From: Opitutaceae bacterium
GTDB lineage: Bacteria; Verrucomicrobiota; Verrucomicrobiia; Opitutales; Opitutaceae
Length of the DNA stretch: 64,000 nt
Assembly: GCA_028280945.1 (NCBI GenBank)
Contig: JANQKV010000002.1
Coordinates: 1 to 64,000 of the forward strand
Reading direction: 5' to 3'
Shown: positions 1 through 9,376 of the stretch, one piece after another
How the letters are laid out: each line of letters opens with the position of its first letter
Numbering within the stretch: position 1 is the first letter of the stretch
The notes under the pieces: generated by a model
What the model was told of the DNA's origin: nothing
What the model saw: only the letters and a program-made list of their open reading frames with translations
Databases searched by the model: none
Position numbers and translations under genes: made by a program

Positions 1-1701
1 CGGGGCGTTGGGAGCCACGTCGTCGACCACCGTGACGCTCAGTTGCTTCGCAAAGTCGTCGGTGCCGTCGTTGGTGTTCACCCGGATGTTGTAGCTGCCG
101 GGTGAGAGCGCGGAGTTGGTGCGCAGGGTTGAACCGCTGATGTTAAACGAGCCGTTGTCCGTGTCGCCCGTGCCACTGACCAGTGTGTAGGTGTGGCTGT
201 CGCCACTGTCGCTGTCCGTGGTGGACAACGTGCCCACTGTCGCGTTGGTGCCCGTGGCCGACTGGTTGATCGACGTTGGACTTAATCCGATGTCCGTCGG
301 CGCAGCGTTGGTGACCACATTGCCGATACGAACGACTTCGCCTGCTCCAGATGTATTGTTGCTGTCGCCCGTGATTATAAAGTCACCGTTTGAGGCAATC
401 ACCATGCCTTTGGTGTCGATGGGGCGAACAACAGGCCGATCGTTCCAATCGTAGCGCTCGATGGTGCTGCCGTCGCTTTTGTTGAGCCTGATAAATGCAA
501 CAATATCTTGGGCGGCATTGCGAAGCTTTGCCGCAATATATACCGTGGAGCCAATTGCTTGAATGTTGTTTAGCTCATCTCCCGAGGTTGATGTTGTAGT
601 CGTTCCCGCTAACGTTCCAGACCAGAGAATTGCGCCGGTAGCGGCATTCAAACGTTGATAGTAACTATCCGTGCCAGTCGGTGCAGATGATGTGGTTCTT
701 ACGCTTCCCCAACTGTAAACGTCTCCACTGGCATCGACGAACACTCCTCGTCCGGAGTCGTTGCCATCGTTGGCTCCATTGACCAGACGCACCCAGACTT
801 GGCTACCGGTAGCGCCGTCGTAGCGAGCGGTACCAATATCGTTGGCGCTGCCACCTGAGGAGGTGGGGCCTGCGATGAGTCCATTCACGTAGACATCGTC
901 GGACACGGGATCGTAATCCAAATAGTTCCAGCGATTAAATGAACCGCCATTCGGCGCATAGGTTTGATTCCATTGCCGGGCTCCTGAGGCATTGTATTTT
1001 GCGATGGTAGCTTGGCTCGAGACCTCTCCGCCCACGTAAAAATTGCCCGATGCATCCGCCTCGATTTGGTAGAAATTGCCAATGCCGGTATTATTTCCGG
1101 TGACCGCCCATTGTTGTGACCCGTCGCTGGAATTAAGTTTAACGATTCGTCCGCCGTTGCCGCTTTGACCAATTACCAGCAGAGAAGAAACGCTGTCACT
1201 TTCCCCGAATGCAATCGCTTGAGGAGATGCATTTCCAGTGCCAGTTCCATGGAGGAAGTTACTGGTCCAACCAACCGAGCCATCTGAGCCATTAACCTTA
1301 TTAACATACCACCAGTTGTAGTAGAAGCCGTTGCCTGAATTTAGGATGGAAGTTGTGCCACAGAAATAAGTGTCGCCTGTCGCAGGGTCGGCGACGATAT
1401 CCGTTACGTTATCGCTCCGTCCTCCGGTGTAGTCGATCGTTCGCGTCCAGACGACTGACCCGTCGGATCCGCTGATGCGCATGATCAAAAACTGATGAGC
1501 ATTGCTCGCACCACCTTGTCTTCCACCGATGATAACATCTCCATTGTTCAACTGAACAATGTCACGAGCGTAGTCAGTTTCCGAATTGTTTGGATCGACC
1601 ACTCTCGACCAAACCAGTCCGGTCGCCGCGGAGGCAGTCAATTGAGTTAAAAGAACAAGAGCGGCTACGCAGGCAGCCTTGGGCAATGCGCGAAGAAGCA
1701 T
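1..1701 (-). CDS. Secreted beta-propeller/cadherin-repeat protein, partial (N-terminal 567 codons)
   Basis: Reading the minus strand from the ATG at 1699-1701, the frame is open to the left edge, so the C-terminus lies outside the window. Residues 1-25 form a signal peptide (MLLRALPKAACVAALVLL, then a TASAA cleavage region). Residues 26 to about 455 hold repeats such as DGSVVWTRT, DGSVGWTSN, DGSQQWAVT and SGARQWNQT, each in a context of aspartate and glycine turns, which resembles SBBP or PQQ-like beta-propeller blades. From about 465 a cadherin-like Ig repeat follows (PTSINQSATGTNATVGTL, then TDSDSGDSHTYTLVSG). Proteins of this build are usually large, secreted and surface-attached, with a C-terminal sorting domain that cannot be seen here. 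The ligand and function are unknown. No Shine-Dalgarno sequence is visible. Tandem 12-base repeats lie just upstream. Confidence 0.85.
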   Translation of the reverse strand, partial: MLLRALPKAACVAALVLLTQLTASAATGLVWSRVVDPNNSETDYARDIVQLNNGDVIIGGRQGGASNAHQFLIMRISGSDGSVVWTRTIDYTGGRSDNVTDIVADPATGDTYFCGTTSILNSGNGFYYNWWYVNKVNGSDGSVGWTSNFLHGTGTGNASPQAIAFGESDSVSSLLVIGQSGNGGRIVKLNSSDGSQQWAVTGNNTGIGNFYQIEADASGNFYVGGEVSSQATIAKYNASGARQWNQTYAPNGGSFNRWNYLDYDPVSDDVYVNGLIAGPTSSGGSANDIGTARYDGATGSQVWVRLVNGANDGNDSGRGVFVDASGDVYSWGSVRTTSSAPTGTDSYYQRLNAATGAILWSGTLAGTTTTSTSGDELNNIQAIGSTVYIAAKLRNAAQDIVAFIRLNKSDGSTIERYDWNDRPVVRPIDTKGMVIASNGDFIITGDSNNTSGAGEVVRIGNVVTNAAPTDIGLSPTSINQSATGTNATVGTLSTTDSDSGDSHTYTLVSGTGDTDNGSFNISGSTLRTNSALSPGSYNIRVNTNDGTDDFAKQLSVTVVDDVAPNAP

Positions 1702-1711
1702 GAGCCAAATA

Positions 1712-1736
1712 GTGATTAGGATTGGTGATTAGGATT
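1712..1736. repeat. Tandem 12-base direct repeat upstream of the left-edge gene
   Basis: GTGATTAGGATT occurs at 1712-1723 and again at 1725-1736, a 13-base period, ending 10 bases before the start codon of the minus-strand gene. It sits where a 5' leader or promoter would be. It may be a regulator site or a slippage product; nothing else shows its role. Confidence 0.6.
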
Positions 1737-1749
1737 TAGGCTTAGCTCG

Positions 1750-1776
1750 AATGAACTTTCATAAACCTCAATCGGT
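1750..1776. repeat. Vestigial copy of the prfC 3' end
   Basis: AATGAACTTTCAT at 1750-1762 is repeated exactly at 1938-1950, directly after the prfC stop codon. Both copies are followed by CTCAATCGGT (1767-1776 here; 1963-1972 inside prfC). The 12-base core ATGAACTTTCAT is itself an inverted repeat. The pattern looks like a small duplication of the end of prfC with a deletion between the two shared blocks. Confidence 0.5.
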
Positions 1777-1950
1777 AGATGGCTTTGAAAACTATTTTTC
1801 GAGCAGTCATTCGCAACCTCGAATATCGAAATTGGTAATAATTTCTGAGAGGCTTACGTAATTCTACCTCCCTGTAATCAAGGTTTTATGTTAGCGAGAG
1901 GCTCCGTCTCACTGATTCCTGATTTCCCGCCAACCTAAATGAACTTTCAT

Positions 1951-3609
1951 TTACTCCACCAACTCAATCGGTTGCTCGTGGAGGACGAGGTCTGAGTTTT
2001 TATCGGTGAAGTAATCCATCGTCCATTGGTTGGGGAAGAGGATCACCGGGTGCTCGAACTTGTCGGTGCCGAGGTGGACGCCGCTGGGCATCAGCAGGGA
2101 GGACGGATCGAGTGAGTCCTTCGACAAGCTCAGAACCGTTCCGTCTTCGCGGGACAGCCAGCGCAGGATTTCGAACGGAGCCGAAGCGAGCTTGGACTTG
2201 GCGTTGTATTCGTTCTCAAGGCGCGCTTGCGCAACCTCGAACTGCAAAGGGCCCACCGCCGCGAGCAGAGTGGCCCCCGGCGGGGCGTGCCGCACCTCGA
2301 AAGACTGCATGACACCTTCAAGCAACAATTGCTGCACACCGGCGCGGTATTTTTTGGCGTCGGCGGAGCTGGGATTGGTAAGCCAAGCGAAGACTTCCGG
2401 TGGGAAGCGCGGAATCTCGTCGTAAGCAATGGTGCGGTCCTCGGTGAGGGTGTCGCCGATGCCAAATGCGTCGTGACCGACCAACCCGATCACGTCTCCC
2501 GGCCAGGCTTCGTCGACGGTTTCGCGATCCTGACCGAAGAGCTTGTGAGAGGACGAGAGTCGCACGTTTTTCCCGGTGCGTTGATGCGTAACGACCATAT
2601 CGCGTTCAAACTTCCCGGAGCACACCCGCAGGAAGGCGATGCGGTCGCGGTGTTTCGGGTCCATGTTGGCCTGAATTTTGAAGACGAAGCCGGAGAACTT
2701 CTGATGCGTCACGGGCACTTCCTTGGCCTCGGTTGGGGCAGGGAGTCCCGGCGAAGACATGGTCACGGACTTGCGAGTTGTGGGCGGAATGGAGTCCTCC
2801 AAAAACCCCATGAGCAGACGTTCGACGCCGAAGTTATTTACCGCCGAACCAAAATAGACCGGTGTCTGCCGCCCGGTGTGAATCGCATCCAGATCAAACG
2901 GATGTCCCGCGCCCTCGAGCATCTCCAGTTGTTCAACCGCGGCTTCGTAATCATCGGGGTCGACCTTGTCCTTCAGCAACGGATCACTGAGATCGGTCAC
3001 ACTCTCCGGCGAACGAAAAGCACCGCCCGGGGTGCGCTCATACAAATTCACCTGTTGGGCGCGCACGTCGTAGACGCCCTTGAACGAGGGACCATTGCCC
3101 AGCGGCCAGGTGACGGCGGTGGGTTGCAGTCCCAGCACGGATTCGAGCTCGTCGAGCAATTCCAGCGGATCGCGCGTGGGGCGGTCACATTTGTTCATGA
3201 AGGTGAAAATCGGCACGCCGCGGCGGCGGCAGACCTCGAAGAGTTTTTGGGTCTGCGGTTCAATGCCCTTGGCCGCATCAATCACCATGAGCGCTGCATC
3301 CACGGCCGTGAGCACGCGGTAGGTGTCTTCGGAAAAGTCCTTGTGGCCCGGGGTGTCGAGCAGGTTGACCGCGTGACCATCATAGTCGAACTGCAGAACC
3401 GTGGAGGAAACGGAGATGCCGCGCTGGCGTTCGAGGGCCATCCAGTCGGAAGTGGTGGCGCGTTGGTTTTTGCGCGCAGTGACCGAGCCCGCGAGGTGCA
3501 CCGCGTTGCCGTAGAGAAGAAACTTCTCCGTCAAGGTGGTCTTGCCGGCATCGGGGTGCGAAATGATCGCGAAGGTGCGGCGGCGGGCGATTTCCTGGTC
3601 AGCTGTCAT
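1951..3609 (-). CDS. prfC: Peptide chain release factor 3 (RF3)
   Basis: Translational GTPase that removes RF1/RF2 from the ribosome after termination. The 552-residue protein starts at ATG 3609 (MTADQEIARRRTFAIISHPD), matching the usual RF3 N-terminus; the frame stays open 43 codons further upstream, but that stretch resembles nothing in the family. The P-loop HPDAGKTT is at about 18-25, the G3 motif DTPGHKDF at about 85-92 and NKCD at 139-142, followed by the beta-barrel domain II and a C-terminal region ending QPIELVE. Length fits the family (about 530). It diverges from the methyltransferase gene on the plus strand, with little room between the two starts. Seven-base arms at 1886-1906 could form a weak terminator hairpin. 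Confidence 0.95.
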   Translation of the reverse strand: MTADQEIARRRTFAIISHPDAGKTTLTEKFLLYGNAVHLAGSVTARKNQRATTSDWMALERQRGISVSSTVLQFDYDGHAVNLLDTPGHKDFSEDTYRVLTAVDAALMVIDAAKGIEPQTQKLFEVCRRRGVPIFTFMNKCDRPTRDPLELLDELESVLGLQPTAVTWPLGNGPSFKGVYDVRAQQVNLYERTPGGAFRSPESVTDLSDPLLKDKVDPDDYEAAVEQLEMLEGAGHPFDLDAIHTGRQTPVYFGSAVNNFGVERLLMGFLEDSIPPTTRKSVTMSSPGLPAPTEAKEVPVTHQKFSGFVFKIQANMDPKHRDRIAFLRVCSGKFERDMVVTHQRTGKNVRLSSSHKLFGQDRETVDEAWPGDVIGLVGHDAFGIGDTLTEDRTIAYDEIPRFPPEVFAWLTNPSSADAKKYRAGVQQLLLEGVMQSFEVRHAPPGATLLAAVGPLQFEVAQARLENEYNAKSKLASAPFEILRWLSREDGTVLSLSKDSLDPSSLLMPSGVHLGTDKFEHPVILFPNQWTMDYFTDKNSDLVLHEQPIELVE

Positions 3610-3725
3610 GCGAAGCCGGCCAGCGTCCGAGGCCCGGTGTGGGCCGTCAAGGCTTCTGCGCACAGCCCCACCGAGGGAGGACGAATTTGGCTTCCGTTGC
3701 CGGGGGTCTGGAGGAAGATGCGAGG

Positions 3726-4913
3726 GTGTCCGGTGCATCGTTCATTCAGCTCAAACCCAACGCCAAGGGGCGGGTGCTTGACGGCCATCCGTGGGTGTTC
3801 GCTAACGAGGTGATGGAGTTGTTGCCGCCTTCGCAAAATGGACATGTTGTCGAGTGCCGGGATCGCAGGGGACGATTCCTTGGCAACGGGATCTACAACG
3901 CGAACTCCCAAATCGTCTGGCGCAGCTTTGGGCCCCGGCATCTCAGCCTGAACAAGGAACTGCTCCGGCAGCGGATCAACACGGCGATCGACCGGCGGGA
4001 TGCATTGGGTTTTTCAGGTTACCGGCGACTGGTGTGGTCGGAGTCGGACGGCCTGCCCGGCGTCGTGGTCGATCAGTTTGGTGAGACGTTGGTCATGCAA
4101 ACGCAGACCTTGGCCATGGAGGCTTGGCGGGAATTCATCGCCGATGTCCTGGTTGAACGGGTGGAGGCTACGGAGGTCATCCATCGTAACGACAGCCGGA
4201 TTCGGCAGTTCGAAGGCTTGGCTCAGGAAGTGAGCACCCGGAGCGGTGAGACATGGGAACCCCGGTGGGCGACTATCGAAGGGATGGATTACTGGCTTGA
4301 TTTGATGTCCGGCCAGAAAACCGGATTTTATCTGGATCAGCGAGAACAGCATCTGAGGGTGGCGGCACACGTAAAACGCCTGACGTCAGGGCGCCCGTCC
4401 GTCGCCGTGCTCGATGCATTTTGCAATCAAGGCGCATTCGCGCTGCATGCGGCCCGGGCCGGGGCGACTGAGGTGCTCGGTTTGGACAGTGCGGAAGACG
4501 CGATAGCTCAGGCGGTGCAAAACGCCGATCGCAACCAGGTCACCGCGTCCTTCGAAGTCGCCAACGTCTTTGACTGGTTCACCGCCCATCGTGAGCAACG
4601 GTGGGATCTGGTCATTCTGGATCCGCCGCCATTCGCCAAATCAAAGAAAGCCCTGCCCGGTGCCTTGCGCGGTTACAAGGAGCTCAATCTGCGTGCGATG
4701 CGGGCGCTAAATCCCGGAGGACTGCTCGCGACCTACACGTGTTCGCATCACATGGGTGACGCGGAGTTGCGGAGCGTGATCGCGGATGCGGCCCATGATG
4801 CCAAGCGCCACGTGCAGGTGATGGAACATTGCCACCAGCCCGCCGACCACCCGGTGCTGGCGACCATGCCCGAAAGCGAATACCTGCGCGGGTATGTTTT
4901 GCGGGTGGAATAG
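3726..4913 (+). CDS. Class I SAM-dependent rRNA methyltransferase, RlmI type
   Basis: Predicted 23S rRNA (cytosine-5) methyltransferase. From GTG 3726 the protein has 395 residues, the same size as E. coli RlmI. An N-terminal PUA domain (FIQLKPNAKGRVLDGHPWVF) is followed by a middle domain and the catalytic fold: QKTGFYLDQR near 197, SAM-binding VLDAFCNQGAF near 228 and motif IV DPPPFAKSK near 299. The start is uncertain. GGAGG lies 11 bases before GTG 3726, while an in-frame TTG at 3687 has GGGAGG six bases upstream and would add 13 residues. GTG was chosen because the PUA domain begins directly after it. The specific site methylated (RlmI or RlmL-like) is not settled by sequence alone. Confidence 0.88.
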   Translation: MSGASFIQLKPNAKGRVLDGHPWVFANEVMELLPPSQNGHVVECRDRRGRFLGNGIYNANSQIVWRSFGPRHLSLNKELLRQRINTAIDRRDALGFSGYRRLVWSESDGLPGVVVDQFGETLVMQTQTLAMEAWREFIADVLVERVEATEVIHRNDSRIRQFEGLAQEVSTRSGETWEPRWATIEGMDYWLDLMSGQKTGFYLDQREQHLRVAAHVKRLTSGRPSVAVLDAFCNQGAFALHAARAGATEVLGLDSAEDAIAQAVQNADRNQVTASFEVANVFDWFTAHREQRWDLVILDPPPFAKSKKALPGALRGYKELNLRAMRALNPGGLLATYTCSHHMGDAELRSVIADAAHDAKRHVQVMEHCHQPADHPVLATMPESEYLRGYVLRVE

Positions 4914-4975
4914 AGGCGCTTACCGGGAAAAGCGGCGGGCCCGGGCGGTAGAAAGTCGGACGAGCGGTAGGGCGA

Positions 4976-5809
4976 TCAGCGGGTAGCCGCTGAGATCAGG
5001 ATGCTTCCTCCCGAAGTATCAGCGCGCACGGAAGTGCCTCCGCCGTTAATTTGGCCTCTCACGTGGGTGCGTGACATTTTGGACGCCTGGATTTCCAGAT
5101 CCGAGACGGAGACGTTGCCGCCGGAGGTGTCGGCCAGCAGATCGTAGCTGCCCTCGGGATCAAGGCCGATACTTATACCGCCACCAGAGGTGTCGGCGTT
5201 CACTTTGCTGACATCAGGACCTACGTATCCGATGGAAATTCTACCCCCCGAGGTGTCAGCACGAATGCGCCCGTGGGCTTCGTCGACGCTGATAGAACCG
5301 CCTGATGTATCGAGATTCAGATACCCTGTGCCACCGGTGACCGAGATGCTGCCGCCGGACGTATCAGCACGGAGATCACCCTCTACAAAACCGGAAACCC
5401 GAATGCTGCCACCGGAGGTGTCGAGGTTGAGGTTAACTTCCGGAGGGCAGGAGACGGTCGCAGAAAAACTGGCGCGGTTTTTATTGCTCCAACCGGAAAA
5501 CAGTCCGCCTTGGCGCCGACGTTTGGCGGCCACCACAATTTCGCCTTCGCGCTCGTCGATGGTGATTTCGAAGTCTTTCAGAATGTCCGGTATCTCCGTT
5601 TCATCGTTGGTTCGAAACGTTTGGTGCAGCGTGATGTAAACGCTATCGCTGTTTGGCTCGATATTGACCTCGATACCTCCTCCGAAGATATCCACCAGAA
5701 TCGTTGGATGCCCCGAAACTGGAAAACTGTGGGTTGTATCGCGGGTAATCTTGGCGCTGCTGATCGCGGGAGCGAGGCAGAGGAACAGGAGCAGAAAACT
5801 TCGAATCAT
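4976..5809 (-). CDS. DUF4097-family beta-repeat exported protein
   Basis: A 277-residue protein with a clear signal peptide (MIRSFLLLFLCLAPAISSA). The mature part opens with a beta-rich domain of about 115 residues, followed by seven copies of the motif [AL]DTSGG at roughly 17 to 30-residue spacing, each followed by a short hydrophobic strand (SI, RI, GI, NV). This is the DUF4097 pattern, thought to form a beta-helix-like stack. Function in the family is unknown; members often accompany cell envelope stress or anti-sigma genes, none of which is adjacent here. The repeats are also near-identical at DNA level and could expand or contract. It lies downstream of eno but beyond eno's terminator, so it is probably a separate transcript. 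Confidence 0.85.
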   Translation of the reverse strand: MIRSFLLLFLCLAPAISSAKITRDTTHSFPVSGHPTILVDIFGGGIEVNIEPNSDSVYITLHQTFRTNDETEIPDILKDFEITIDEREGEIVVAAKRRRQGGLFSGWSNKNRASFSATVSCPPEVNLNLDTSGGSIRVSGFVEGDLRADTSGGSISVTGGTGYLNLDTSGGSISVDEAHGRIRADTSGGRISIGYVGPDVSKVNADTSGGGISIGLDPEGSYDLLADTSGGNVSVSDLEIQASKMSRTHVRGQINGGGTSVRADTSGGSILISAATR

Positions 5810-5867
5810 GGCGTAGGAAACAACCCGGGAAAACCGTTAAGGTTGCAGGGAAATTGGGGGTAGGGAG

Positions 5868-5896
5868 AAAAAAACGGCCCCGCACTGGCGGGGCCG
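5868..5896 (-). terminator. Rho-independent terminator of eno
   Basis: On the minus strand an 8-bp perfect stem (GGCCCCGC/GCGGGGCC, 5876-5895) with a 4-base loop is followed by seven T (5868-5874). It lies 31 bases past the eno stop codon and separates eno from the DUF4097 gene. Confidence 0.93.
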
Positions 5897-5926
5897 ATGG
5901 AAGACTAGGGTTCGATTTTTGGAGAC

Positions 5927-7282
<1,356 letters not shown>

Positions 7283-7406
7283 TCAAGAGTTGAAGAAGTG
7301 CCATCGGCTGAGGAAAGCCCAAATCGGGGTTTGGCGCGTTTGACACCAAAATGACAAAATCCGCGTACTTGGCGGAGCTGGGCGGGGTGGTCGAATTTGC
7401 CCCCGA

Positions 7407-8432
7407 CTAGAAAGGCGGACGAGTGATGCCGAGCTTCTCCAAGGTGCGGGAAACGGCCCCCCGGGGTTTGGGCCGCAGGTGAACGGGGAGTTGAGCCACG
7501 TAGCCTCGGACGACCGCAGTGCGAGTGACGGTGACGCCGTTGTAATTCCGCGCTCCGACATTTTCAGCTGTCAGCATTTCTGCGGGAATCTGGTCAAGAT
7601 GCCCTTCGTAGGCCGCGGCGTGCAGGGGCGTGTCGCCATGGTCGTTGCGAAAGAGGAGCAGGTCCTGGGTTAAATTCCCTGCGGGAATTTGATCGAGTTG
7701 ACCGGTCTCCGCGGCGGCATGAATCACGGTATAGTTGGCTTTGCTGGCCACCGTGAGGTTGTCGTGAACGAGGAATTCGTCGGGAATTTGGCGCAGATTG
7801 CCGGCGATCGCTGCGGCGTGGATGACAGTGTCGCCAGCACGGGTGGGAAGCAGCAATGTTTCCTGGGTAATGAACTCGGCTGGGATCTGGTCGAGGTGAT
7901 GGTTCAACGCCGCCACGTGCAGCACCGTCTCACCACTGGCGTTGGTCGAGGCCAACAACTCGGCGGTGATGTATTGAGCCGGGAAAATGTCCAGTGTGCC
8001 CTGCTCGGCGGCTTCGTGGAGCATGTTTTGACCGAGATCATTGCGCATGGTGATGACCTCGTCGGTCACAAGATCCACCGGGAGTTCACCCAGGTGCCCG
8101 TGGCTGGCGGCGACGTGATACACGGTGTAGCCGCTGTTGCTGCGGGTCAAAAGGTGGTCATGCACCAACAACTCAACGGGCACATCGGCGAGGTGGTCTC
8201 CCATCGCGGCGTGATGCAGAGGGGTGTAGCCGGAGTCGTTTTTGAGCAGGAGATTCTCGGTCGAAAGCGCCGCGGCAGGCAGGTCGCCGAGGCGTCCGTA
8301 ACGGGCTGCCGTGTGGACCCCGGTGGTGCCGGCGGCGTTCGGTTTGATGAAATCCTCCACCGGCAAAGAGGCGAGGACTGCTGCGTTAAGCGAGCCCGAA
8401 CGGATACCGGCGTGAAGTGTTTTCAAATCCAT
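7407..8432 (-). CDS. Ankyrin-repeat protein
   Basis: The protein has 341 residues from ATG 8432 (MDLKTLHAGIRSG); an in-frame TTG 90 bases upstream is possible but gives no recognisable sequence. About nine repeats of 34 residues are visible, each with a form of the ankyrin core NxxGxTxLHxAAxxGHL followed by QIPAEFLTxExLL in place of the usual connecting loop. The highly regular PxExLT segment is unusual for ankyrin proteins and gives each repeat an extra conserved helix boundary. No signal peptide or membrane segment is seen, so a cytoplasmic protein-binding role is likely, partner unknown. It diverges from the receiver-protein pair at 8546. Confidence 0.85.
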   Translation of the reverse strand: MDLKTLHAGIRSGSLNAAVLASLPVEDFIKPNAAGTTGVHTAARYGRLGDLPAAALSTENLLLKNDSGYTPLHHAAMGDHLADVPVELLVHDHLLTRSNSGYTVYHVAASHGHLGELPVDLVTDEVITMRNDLGQNMLHEAAEQGTLDIFPAQYITAELLASTNASGETVLHVAALNHHLDQIPAEFITQETLLLPTRAGDTVIHAAAIAGNLRQIPDEFLVHDNLTVASKANYTVIHAAAETGQLDQIPAGNLTQDLLLFRNDHGDTPLHAAAYEGHLDQIPAEMLTAENVGARNYNGVTVTRTAVVRGYVAQLPVHLRPKPRGAVSRTLEKLGITRPPF

Positions 8433-8545
8433 GCTGGAGTGGGGGCAAAGTTTTCGAATCGAGGCGTTGAGGCGAACAAAAAAGTGTATCCGTCTCTCGT
8501 TGAAATGAGTTTGCCAAGGCAAACTATTAGCTCACCTTGCGGTGA

Positions 8546-8965
8546 ATGATCCCACCCAACGAGGAAACTTCCGCCCCGGAAAAACCGCGTGACCCGATCC
8601 TGTTGGTGGACGATGAACAGTCGCTGCTCGATATCTTCGTTTCGGCCCTGTCGCCGACGTTTGAGTGTGTGACGGCCAACTCCTCGCGGGAAGCGGATTT
8701 CGAGTTACGCAAGCGCGATTTCAAAGTCGTGATTTGCGATCACCTCATGCCCGGAGGCAATGGCATGAGCTTCCTGGTTCGGGCCCGCGAAGAATACCCG
8801 CACATGCAGCGCATTCTTGTGACAGGTTACATGAAGCCGGAGATGTTGCTGCGCAGCGTCAATGAAGCAGCCCTGTTTCGCTACCTGCTGAAGCCGGTTA
8901 CGCTTACCGAGTTGGTCAAGGTTACCCAGGAGGCGGTGCAGCTCCACAATCAATCCGTTGCTTAA
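8546..8965 (+). CDS. Stand-alone response-regulator receiver protein
   Basis: A 139-residue protein consisting almost only of a CheY-like receiver domain. It has the acidic pair in ILLVDDEQSLL, the phospho-acceptor aspartate in VVICDHLMPGGNGM, the conserved threonine in ILVTGYMKPE and the lysine in RYLLKPVTL. There is no output domain, so it would act by binding a partner or passing phosphate on. It stands 14 bases before a second receiver gene with the same DHLMP signature, suggesting tandem duplication and co-transcription. No histidine kinase is in the neighbourhood. Confidence 0.93.
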   Translation: MIPPNEETSAPEKPRDPILLVDDEQSLLDIFVSALSPTFECVTANSSREADFELRKRDFKVVICDHLMPGGNGMSFLVRAREEYPHMQRILVTGYMKPEMLLRSVNEAALFRYLLKPVTLTELVKVTQEAVQLHNQSVA

Positions 8966-8979
8966 TCACGCTCCTCCCC

Positions 8980-9366
8980 ATGGACGCTTCCGCCAATGAA
9001 GGTTCCCGCCCGACCATTCTCGTGGTCGACGACGAGGAGTTGCTGCGCGAAGTGATTGCCGAACATCTGCGGGCGGATTATCAGGTGGAAACGGCCGGAT
9101 CGACCGCCGAGGCCGATATTCAAATGGGAACGATGCGCTTCGACCTCGTGTTGGTGGACCACCTCATGCCCAACGAGGTGGGGTTGGATTTCCTTATGCG
9201 GGTGAAGGAGCATTTTCCCGAAACGCGGCGGGTTCTGATCACCGGCTATCTCAACCCCGAGTTGATTTCCCGGGCCCAAACGCTGGCGGATCTCAGTGCC
9301 TACCTGATTAAACCCATCAACGCCAACCAACTGAAAGCAGCCGTCAAAGGCGCGTTGGCGCAGTGA
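8980..9366 (+). CDS. Stand-alone response-regulator receiver protein (second of tandem pair)
   Basis: A 128-residue single receiver domain: acidic pair in ILVVDDEELLREV, phospho-acceptor D in LVLVDHLMPNEVGLDF, conserved T in VLITGYLNPE and K in AYLIKPINANQLK. It shares the DHLMP and TGYxxPE signatures with its upstream neighbour, which supports duplication and divergence. It converges on the 3' end of uvrA with only 10 bases between the stop codons. No output domain. Confidence 0.93.
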   Translation: MDASANEGSRPTILVVDDEELLREVIAEHLRADYQVETAGSTAEADIQMGTMRFDLVLVDHLMPNEVGLDFLMRVKEHFPETRRVLITGYLNPELISRAQTLADLSAYLIKPINANQLKAAVKGALAQ

Positions 9367-9376
9367 GGTATTTTCC

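Noticed and set aside
191..1172. Several short open frames near the left edge
   Set aside because: They are shadows of the single long minus-strand frame 1701 to 1, which is truncated by the window edge.
2227..3813. 528-codon open frame on the plus strand opposite prfC
   Set aside because: It lies fully antisense to a motif-rich prfC gene and its translation resembles no family; long antisense frames are expected in GC-rich DNA.
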